From: Limisphaera sp.
GTDB lineage: Bacteria; Verrucomicrobiota; Verrucomicrobiia; Limisphaerales; Limisphaeraceae
DNA: 32,814 bases
Assembly: GCA_026417315.1 (NCBI GenBank)
Contig: JAOADM010000015.1
Span: 1-32,814, forward strand
Direction: 5' to 3'
In this document: positions 26,911 through 32,814 of the stretch, piece after piece
Numbering within the stretch: the stretch's first letter is position 1
Layout of the letters: each line of letters starts with the position of its first letter
Position numbers and translations under genes: made by a program
The notes under the pieces: model-generated
The model's input: the letters and a program-made list of their open reading frames with translations, nothing else
What the model was told of the DNA's origin: nothing
Databases searched by the model: none

Positions 26911-26932
26911 GTGTTCTGTGTGCTCCGTGGGC
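26911..26932 (-). repeat. CCCACAGA-type short repeat, minus copy
   Basis: Read on the minus strand it begins GCCCACGGAGCACACAGAA, matching the plus-strand copies with few changes. It lies about 450 bases from the copy at 26434 and in opposite orientation. Confidence 0.45.
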
Positions 26933-27311
26933 TTGAAAAACCTGCATACTCTCGCCGGCCCAAACCGGGATTTGCGTGTTCTGCGGTCTGGAGCCTGGTC
27001 GAGGCCCGGAAACCCGCGCCTCGCCGGGGCGCGGCTGGGCAGCCACCGGCAAAGCTTGGGAGCGAGCCGACAAGGTGTGGGTGGGGCTGAGGTGGGGGGG
27101 GCGATGCGGGGCAATCCGGACCGGGTACAATCGAAGGTGCGGTCGGACTTCATGGCGCAGAGTCCTGGACCCGTGAGCTGGCCGCGTTTCAATCGAACCC
27201 GGGATCCGTGTGCCGGAGGAAACGCCGCTTTCCCTCAGCCTTCCCGTGCCGATGACGCCCGACATTCCGCCGCGCTTTCCGGAGGTTTCAAAAACCTGAA
27301 ATGCGCCGCGT

Positions 27312-28471
27312 TTGGTCCACGGCCGGAACCGGAAACTTCTTCGGATGGAGCGGTGGATGTACCGTTGGGACGCGGAGAACCGGCTGGTGCGGGTGATGAG
27401 CTACGGGACGAGCGATCGGGCCAGTTGGCGTCGGGTGGACTGGGCGCACGATGCGCTGGGCCGGCGCACGAGGCAGACGAGCTACGCGCTGAGCAACGGG
27501 GTCTGGGTGGTGACGGAAGATCTCAAATTCGTGAGCGATCCGGTCTGGTTCGGCCGGCACATCGCAGAGTTGAATGCGACGAACCATGCCGTGGTGCGCA
27601 GCTACGTGTGGGGCCTGGATCTGAGCGAGACGCTGGACGGTGCCGGTGGCGTGGGCGGCTTGCTCTGGGTGCGGCTGAACAGCGGTCCCGCCTCGGAAAC
27701 GCATTTTGTGACCTACGACGGCAACGGGAACGTCTGGCGGTTGTTGTCCGCGGCCGCCGGCACCGAGAGCGGCCGTTACGAATAAGGTCCGTGTGGCGAG
27801 TCGATTCGCGCCACCGGTCTCATGGCCAAGGAGAACCCACTTCGGTCCTCGACCAAGCACACTTGTTCTACGAGTGACGTAGTGCAGTATGAATTCCGTG
27901 GTTACCCTTGCACCGTTGTCCATGGGTTAACCAAAGATCCTGTCGGCGAGGGCCGAGGGGATGTGAATCGTTACGCTTTCGTTACGCGTGTTCCGAGGAA
28001 GCATATCGATATTCTCGGCCAACATCGAGGCTGCAAGTTAGGGACAATGAGATGGAGATGTTCTGCAAATATTGCCATGGGAATCCATCGTGCATGGGAT
28101 GCTTCAGGCGTTGTCGAGAAGTGCGATGGTTGCTCTACCGCAAGCATTGAGGCCGGAGTGGAAGTGGGGGTGGGGAAAGGTTCCGGAGGCAAGTTGCCGC
28201 CACTGTCGATATACCGTGAGGTGACCCGATCGGGGTGTATTATGGAAGTGATGCGATCGTCTCGCTGGCTCAACAACAAACGCACGCAAATACGACCGTC
28301 ACGTGGTGTTCTGGTGAAATGTCTGGTGGTGGCAAGGGTTATCTGCTCGACGAGGACCGTGGGCCGAATGGTGGGATGTCAGTTGTTGGTGGTGGACCAG
28401 TCGGGCTCGGCGTCGAACTGAATGTCTCAGGTAATGCCACCGGAAGTATTGCAGCAAACGCCGAGGCGTGA
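27312..28471 (+). pseudogene. Decayed RHS-repeat protein: core end and C-terminal tail
   Basis: The reading frame starting around 27340 matches the end of an RHS/YD-repeat core (YRWDAENRLVRV, SYVWGLDLSETLDGAGGVGGL, VTYDGNGNV, then GRYE). An in-frame TAA at 27783-27785 sits where relatives have Tyr in RYEYGPFGE. The same frame then continues past it with GPCGESIRATGLMAKENPLR, STKHT, and a degraded form of the hyperconserved closing block (LTKDPVGEGRGDVNRYAFV, then IDILG near 28010). Past that point is the variable tail in AT-richer DNA. A Gly-rich frame shift-off continues at 28220-28471 in another frame, opening only after a TGA at 28217-28219. The N-terminal bulk is missing, and an upstream frame break is visible near 27335. 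RHS proteins deliver C-terminal toxins; this copy cannot make one. The core identity is sure, the tail partition less so. Confidence 0.8.
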
Positions 28472-29270
28472 CTCGACATCATCCCAGCCGTGACGAGGGC
28501 GGGTGTTTACGTCATCGGTTCCGCGACGCGTGATGTCAAACGTGGCGCGGTCCTTGCGTGGACGCGCCAGATCGATCCGTGGACTCCGCCTGGCTGGCAG
28601 GAGCCTGGGGGTGTGACGGGTCTCTCGTTGATGGGCCTCTGGGATTCCCAAAGCAACGTCCTGGACGAAGTGTGAGCCTAGGGTAAATAGGAAGACCACA
28701 AGCCGACGAAGAGCATAACGTGGACTGCGATCCTGGTGTGCGTCGGCCTTTTCTTGGCCGGGCTGTTGATCGGAGTCGATGACGTAGACGCACGCGAGTG
28801 TCGCCAAATGGCTGCGATCCTTTGTATTGGGTTGTGTTGTTCCGCGCCTGCCATGCGTTTCAGGGAGTTCCTCGCGCGGTCCGTGAGAAAGGGGTGGTGG
28901 GTTTCATGCATGGCCGGACGGGTAGAGCCAGACCATTGCGATCCGTCCCCACGTGGCTGTGGCTGGCAATTGGGGCAGCATATCTCTCATTTGCACGTGG
29001 CGAGTGTGTTGGGACGATCTCGAACGGCTCTGCCTCACTCTGGACTGGATGTGTTGCAGCGGGATGTGGTGTCGGCCTGTGATGTGGGTTCGGTGTGTGT
29101 ATGGCGTGGGAACGTCGTTCGGCCAAACGCAAGGAGACGGCTTTTGTCCGGAGCCGGTGAGAAGGAACGTCGGAAAGCCCCAGGCTGGGACAAAGTCTGT
29201 GTGCCAGCCGGCCTGCTGCACAGGGCCGTATACGGCGTTTTTGGTGTGACCGGCGAGTCGGTTGGACGGT
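28472..29270. other. AT-richer stretch after the RHS remnant
   Basis: These 799 bases keep the lower GC of the RHS tail. In the frame of the RHS end, the DNA stays open from 28472 to 28678, giving RAGVYVIGSATRDVKRG and a Trp-rich end, but I recognise nothing. From about 28691 to 29317 another frame is open, with two hydrophobic segments near its start (ILVCVGLFLAGLLIGV, then AAILCIGLCC), yet it lacks a convincing start and later becomes low-complexity. A third short frame is listed separately (28906-29082). These could be decayed orphan-tail or immunity genes, but none is demonstrable. Confidence 0.4.
28906..29082 (+). CDS. Uncertain small exported protein frame
   Basis: This 58-residue frame begins MHGRTGRARPLRSVP and is followed by a hydrophobic stretch (TWLWLAIGAAYLSFARG), which looks like a signal peptide with a basic n-region. 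The short mature part has two cysteines (GECVGTI and TGCVAAGCGVGL). It lies inside a stretch where several frames are open, so it may be chance. I recognise no family. Its position just after an RHS tail would suit a remnant of an exported RHS-linked gene, but that is speculation. Confidence 0.2.
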   Translation: MHGRTGRARPLRSVPTWLWLAIGAAYLSFARGECVGTISNGSASLWTGCVAAGCGVGL

Positions 29271-29845
29271 TCAGAGCAACGGGACTGCTCGAGCCGGAGC
29301 GAGCCTGCGGTCATTGAGCCGGTGCTTCAGGAGGATGAGCAGTGTGCGCATCGCCGCAGTCAGGCCGCCTTGGAGGGTTTGGCTGCTACACACGGCGACG
29401 GATACTAGGTGCGCATCCGGCGGTGGGCCCGCGCCACTACCAGGGCTGCCGCGGAGAGCGCGCGTCCCACCGGAACCCGGCCCGCCACCGATGCGGTCCC
29501 GGCCGTCCCATGGGCCGCGTCGGCGGGAAAGAAGCGGGAGACCGGTTAACCGAGCGGCCTCCAAGGGGCCGGTCTTGGGCGGGGGCCCCGGCCCGGACGG
29601 AGTGGCGCACCCGGGCGGGGTTGAGCACGGTGACGCGCATGCCGGGCTGGTGGACGGCGGCCCGCAGGGCCCGTTCCCAGCCGCCGGGTGCCTCGCAGAG
29701 GACGTGCGCGGCGGGGTCGCCGCTGAGCCACTGGACCAGGCGGCGATGGCTGGCCGGGGCGTTGGGCAGGTCGTAGAGGCAACCGGCCCAGGGGAGCTGC
29801 GGGTTTTCCCGGGCAAAGGTCGAGACCTGCGGAGAGGGTGTTCAT
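29271..29845 (-). mobile_element. IS110-family transposase remnant
   Basis: On the minus strand an AAGGAG and ATG at 29845 open with MNTLSAGLDL, the start of an IS110-type DEDD transposase. One base shift near 29815 restores the frame as ENPQLPWAGCLYDLPNAP, then VLCEAPGGWERAL and VTVLNPARVRHSVRA. A second shift gives KTGPLEAARL (about 29551-29578), where active relatives have KTDxLDA; both catalytic Asp positions are changed. The C-terminal end is recognisable about 180 bases later as LTAAMRTLLILLKHRL (29320-29370), the usual last helix of the family. The middle, including the Ser-containing transposase_20 domain, is absent. At 575 bases it is roughly half the normal gene and cannot be active. 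I could not define element ends. Confidence 0.82.
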
Positions 29846-30211
29846 GGTGTTTCCACTCCTTCTTGCCGATGCGAGCTGGCCCGGTGGGGCCGCTCTGGGA
29901 ACGGTTCGAGCTGGGAACACGGGCACCGACGGTTCCAGCTGCGACTGGGTGGCGTCAAGGACTCCGCCAGGTTTGCGCGAACGGGTCGGCCCCCCGGCCT
30001 TCCCGCCCGCGGGCGGGAAGGCCACTTCGATGGCCCCTTGACACTGCTCCGGACAAGGGTACCAAGGAAGCCAGACCCAGACACACCCCGGGCAAGCTCC
30101 ATAGCGCTCCTGAACTTGCGGCCCTCATCCAACTCCGGTGCCTCGCAGACCAGAGATCCGCGATCCGGCAGGCTGGAACCCCGCGCCACCCAAAGACCGG
30201 CAGAGGGGAGA
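29846..30211. other. Gap between IS110 remnant and repeat array
   Basis: No gene is supported in these 366 bases. The start may include the outer end of the IS110 element. A Pro/Gly-rich inverted repeat, GCCCGC (30004-30009) with GCGGGC (30010-30015), is visible. Confidence 0.45.
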
Positions 30212-30557
30212 GCCTGCAGACCACGCAGAAGTCATCGGCCAGCCGCCGTGGCGACGCGGCGGATCATGGAAGGGTCCGCCGGCTGCCGCGGGCGGCTACG
30301 GAGTGGAGTGCCCACAGAGCACGCGGAAAACGCAGATGGAAGGTGATTGACCGACTTGCGTCGGTGCCGGCCCGGCTTGGATCCGCCGACTTACGTCGGC
30401 GGCTACAGAGTTTGAGAGCCCACAGAACACGCACAGCATACAGAAGGGGATTGACAGACGAATCGACAAAGCGGGCACGAAGCGGCCTGGGTGCGGTCCC
30501 GCCGACTTGGGTCGGTGGCCACGGATCGGCCCACAGAGCATGCAGAATACGCAGAAA
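30212..30557 (+). repeat. Degenerate tandem array of about 100-116 bp composite units
   Basis: Four copies of a CCCACAGA-type motif are regularly spaced: 30212-30230 (GCCTGCAGACCACGCAGAA), 30310-30336, 30418-30446 and 30529-30557, giving steps of 98, 108 and 111 bases. Each of the last three is preceded 7-12 bases upstream by a GC-rich hairpin (30274-30299, 30381-30406, 30497-30522). Copies two and three are followed by the same GATTGAC. The first gap also has an extra hairpin (30243-30262) and the second has one at 30351-30364. The unit is thus hairpin, short spacer, CCCACAGA motif, GATTGAC. Decay differs between units, as in an old tandem duplication. Confidence 0.6.
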
Positions 30558-31285
30558 AGGATCGTGATCGGAACGAGCGGGAAGGGCTTGAAACCTTCGA
30601 GGGACGGCGGGCAGGGGGTCGCTCTTTGGTGGTCCGGCTGTGCGGGGGCCATCGGGCCCGGGCGTGGCAACCGAAGGTGGCCGCCCGCGGGAAGACGGCG
30701 GAGTTCGGAAGTCAGCCTGCGATTCCCGTCGGTAGCTATTTGGTGGCGATTCGGTGGCATCCGCCGACTTACGTCGGCGGCTACCCCATACTGGGTGCGG
30801 CGGTGGATGAACTCATGATCCGAAGGGTCCATCCGGTCATGCGCGGAGGCTTTGGTGGATGAGAGGGAATCCGTCTGGAGGTCCGGGGGCCGCTGGCTGA
30901 GGGCGGCGGCGAATCAGTTTGTTTTCGGTTCGGTAGTCCGCGGCCTGACGGCCGCGGCTACCCGAGTGCGTGATCGCGGTGGCTGCTCGGCGGGGTGGGG
31001 CCCTTTTTTGGATTTCTGGCCCGCCGCCTGACGGCGGCGGCTACCATGCGCCGAGTCTGTGGCCCGAGGAGAGCCAGGGGGAGTTTCTTTGCGGCCTGTC
31101 CGCCGCGTGCCCGCGGCGGCTATGAAACATCGGGTGCCGCGGGAGATCCACGCACGGTGGACCCAAGTGAGAGTGGTGGTTGTGGTTCAGGAAAGTTGCT
31201 TACGGCTGCCGCGTCCGCCGCCTTACGGCGGTGGCTACATGGGGCGGTGGAGATCTTTGGTCCGCCGCCTTGCGGCCGCGGCTAC
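30243..31285 (-). repeat. Field of REP-like hairpins (GTAG plus 8-bp stem)
   Basis: About eleven GC-rich hairpins lie in one kilobase, nearly all in the same orientation. Full members are at 30381-30406, 30497-30522, 30759-30784, 30936-30961, 31021-31044, 31098-31123, 31213-31238 and 31260-31285. Weaker ones are at 30243-30262, 30274-30299 and 30351-30364. On the minus strand a typical copy reads GTAG, CCGCCGAC, loop GTAA, GTCGGCGG. One copy has GTGG and one ATAG in place of GTAG. Copies at 30381 and 30759 are identical over 26 bases. Stems differ by compensatory changes: CCGCCGAC/GTCGGCGG, CCGCGGCC/GGCCGCGG, CCGCCGCC/GGCGGCGG and CCGCCGCG/CGCGGCGG. The GTAG head followed by a hairpin is the defining layout of REP elements moved by RAYT (Y1 HUH) transposases. 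No RAYT gene is in the window. Confidence 0.72.
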
Positions 31286-32340
31286 GTGGTCCGGTTGAGA
31301 TCCGGAGGTTGGGCGTCTCACGCGGCCGGCGAACGCGGGGCCGGCGAACGCGGCGTTGCAGAGTGGCGCAACGGAGCTTGAAAGAGCGCTCGGTCACTGT
31401 GCTGGCGATCGAAAAGGGGTCATCACGCTCCTCTCCGTCGGGAAACAGCAGTTTTTCGAGAGCCTCAGAGTTTCTCTCAATCTGGTGGGAAAGAGGTTTC
31501 TTCGGGAAACGGTCTGCGCAAATCGGAGGGTGTGCACCGGGGTTTTTGGGAGGGGCAGCCTTTTCGACGCGCTGCCAGGGCGCCTCCTGTTCGTGGGCTC
31601 GGGAGTTTCCGTCTCCGGCTCCTCGGTGCTCCGGCCCTGGATTCCCAGGGCTTCTCGAGTGACGGCGATGAGGGCGTGGAACGAATGCCGGAGAAGTAAT
31701 CTCTCCAGCAGTCCTGGCTGTCGGGCCGCCGGCACTTGGTCCGGGCGGCACGCCCGCGGACGGATCCCGACCGGGGAGGATTGCATGGGCTCATGCGCCC
31801 GGTGCGGCGGGTCGTGGGGGAGGAATCTGGAAAGCGGTGTGCCGGCGCCCTCAGCGGTCCATGGGCATTCAAGCCCGGGTCGGTTCCCTGCTGGCAACCG
31901 TGGCGGCGGGGCGCGTTGGGGTCAAAGCCCGGCCGGCTTGCGCCCCGGCCGAGGCCACGAGTCTCCCGCCGGCACAAGGGGCACGTGCGTCGGGGCGAGA
32001 ACATCGAAGGGGGTTCACTGCGGCTTCGTACGGCAGCACCGCGGTTGGGATCCGGAGGTGGCCGATCGGCCCTTGCGGCGCAAAGGGCTGTCAGCCGAGC
32101 CGAAGCCTTGATCGGACGGGAGGAGGTCCAAACTCCCACTCGTCCCCAAAACTCGACCTGCCCGGGTTCCAACCGACAACTGGCGAAGATCAACGGAGCA
32201 AACCGGGGCTGCCCGGGTCGCTTGCCAGCGGAGGCGTTTGCCTTCAAAGTGCCGGTGCAGATGCCCCGAACGGAGCGGGAAGGAGGCGGGAACCTGTAGC
32301 CTCTCTGTCCCGCTCGGTCGAGCAAAGCGGCCGAGACTGA
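31286..32340. other. Gap before glnD
   Basis: No gene is supported in these 1055 bases. They include a 15-bp tandem duplication (31324-31353). Between 31360 and 31700 the DNA is less GC-rich and frames on the minus strand contain protein-like pieces (HALIAVTREALGIQG and QIERNSEALEKLLF) but in different frames and with no family I know, so it may be a decayed gene. The glnD promoter should lie in the last part; I see no clear boxes. Confidence 0.45.
31324..31353 (+). repeat. 15-bp perfect tandem duplication
   Basis: GGCCGGCGAACGCGG occurs twice head to tail without a spacer. It lies just after the hairpin field and outside any gene. Confidence 0.7.
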
Positions 32341-32814
32341 ATGGAAGACTGGTTGGAACAGATCGAAGCGGAGGCAGCCGTGCGGCTCCGGCTGCCGCAC
32401 GGGCGAACCGTGTCGCAGGAGCTGGAGCGTTTCCGCGCTTTTTTGCGGCGGCAATCGCAGCGGCTGCGGATGTGGCACCGTCGGGGCGGCGGCGGCCGGG
32501 AGGTCTGTCAGGGGCGCGCGACGCTTTATGACGTGTTGCTGCGGCATTTGTGGGACGCGGCCTTGCAGCAGACCGCCGGCTCGGGCCCGGCCCCGCAGCC
32601 GCCGGTCACCCTCGTGGCGGTGGGTGGGTACGGTCGGGGGGAGCTGAACCCGTACAGTGACCTGGACTTCATGTTCCTGCACGATGGCGAAGTCAGCCAG
32701 GGTGGTCAGCCCTCCTCCCTCCTGAGCCGTCTGGTGGATGGGGTGTTGTATCCGTTGTGGGACCTGGGGCTGAAGGTGGGACACACCGTGCGCACGGTGG
32801 ACGAGGCGGTCGAG
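32341..32814 (+). CDS. glnD: [Protein-PII] uridylyltransferase GlnD (3' partial)
   Basis: The frame opens at ATG 32341 with MEDWLEQIEAEAA and runs off the window after 158 codons. After an N-terminal helical region it shows the nucleotidyltransferase signature VAVGGYGRGELNPYSDLDF: G95, G96 and the metal-binding D107 and D109 are in place. FLHDG and a helix with LYPLWDLGLKVGH follow, both standard for GlnD. The full enzyme (around 850-950 residues in the family) also has a second HD domain and two ACT domains, not visible here. It adds UMP to PII proteins when nitrogen is low and removes it when glutamine is high. No stop codon is seen inside the window, so the partial status is due to the window edge. 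Confidence 0.93.
   Translation, partial: MEDWLEQIEAEAAVRLRLPHGRTVSQELERFRAFLRRQSQRLRMWHRRGGGGREVCQGRATLYDVLLRHLWDAALQQTAGSGPAPQPPVTLVAVGGYGRGELNPYSDLDFMFLHDGEVSQGGQPSSLLSRLVDGVLYPLWDLGLKVGHTVRTVDEAVE

Larger units (their letters stand above)
25945..27311. other. Gene-free start of the accessory region
   Basis: No gene is supported in these about 1.37 kb. Open frames on both strands are Arg/Pro/Ser-rich with no motif. The stretch holds an inverted repeat CAGATT/AATCTG (26376-26389), a hairpin GCGGGC/GCCCGC (26397-26414), two copies of a CCCACAGA-type motif in opposite orientation (26434-26455 and 26911-26932), and an imperfect hairpin near 26819-26845. I see no rRNA or tRNA. Confidence 0.5.

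Noticed and set aside
30200-31300. A CRISPR array
   Set aside because: The repeats are unequal in spacing and sequence, are themselves hairpins with compensatory differences, and no cas genes are present; the 98-116 base steps do not fit a CRISPR.

Overview
The window comes from a high-GC bacterial chromosome. I infer a member of the Verrucomicrobiota, probably close to Limisphaerales/Pedosphaera-type lineages. The reasons are a pgk-tpiA-secG cluster, a secreted LamG/Ig protein with the C-terminal tail typical of that phylum, a one-piece beta-propeller histidine kinase, PQQ dehydrogenase and xylan-degrading enzymes, and an RHS remnant. This assignment rests on recognition of family style, not on a search.

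Layout, left half. The window opens inside a multi-pass membrane protein resembling heme-copper oxidase subunit I (1-954), which overlaps by ATGA a MIP18/DUF59-type iron-sulfur assembly factor (951-1253). Next is a two-component pair: a propeller/Y_Y_Y sensor kinase (1612-4647) and a NarL/LuxR-type response regulator (4717-5355). A convergent PQQ-dependent dehydrogenase with an inserted cytochrome c domain follows (5654-7885, minus). Divergent from it are two hemicellulose genes, a GH10 xylanase with a Tat-like leader (8103-9422) and a GH51 alpha-L-arabinofuranosidase with a carbohydrate-binding domain (9843-12281). Together they would cut the arabinoxylan backbone and remove its arabinose side groups. 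Whether the kinase/regulator pair controls them is inference.

Middle. A minus-strand operon encodes a MoxR AAA ATPase, a DUF58 protein and a TgpA-like membrane transglutaminase (17497 down to 12778). Riboflavin synthase (17758-18378) diverges from it. After about 1 kb without a gene comes a 1010-residue secreted ThuA-like/Ig/LamG protein (19350-22382) with a very clear intrinsic terminator, then a small conserved protein (22496-22759). The minus-strand glycolytic operon pgk-tpiA-secG (25883 down to 23299) has a recognisable sigma-70-type promoter at 25917-25944.

Right part. From 25884 to 32340 (about 6.4 kb) I find no intact gene of known family. This stretch holds a broken RHS core with an AT-richer tail (27312-28471), short uncertain frames, a frameshifted and internally deleted IS110-family transposase (29271-29845), and a dense field of short repeats (30212-31285). 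At least ten of these repeats are hairpins. Read on the minus strand, most start with GTAG, the layout of REP elements that are moved by RAYT transposases. Several have compensatory stem changes, and some are embedded in a degenerate tandem array of roughly 100-116 bp units with a CCCACAGA-type motif. The window closes with the first 158 codons of glnD (32341-32814), which runs off the end.

The most interesting material is the REP-like hairpin field and the decayed island around it. The remaining genes are recognisable families.
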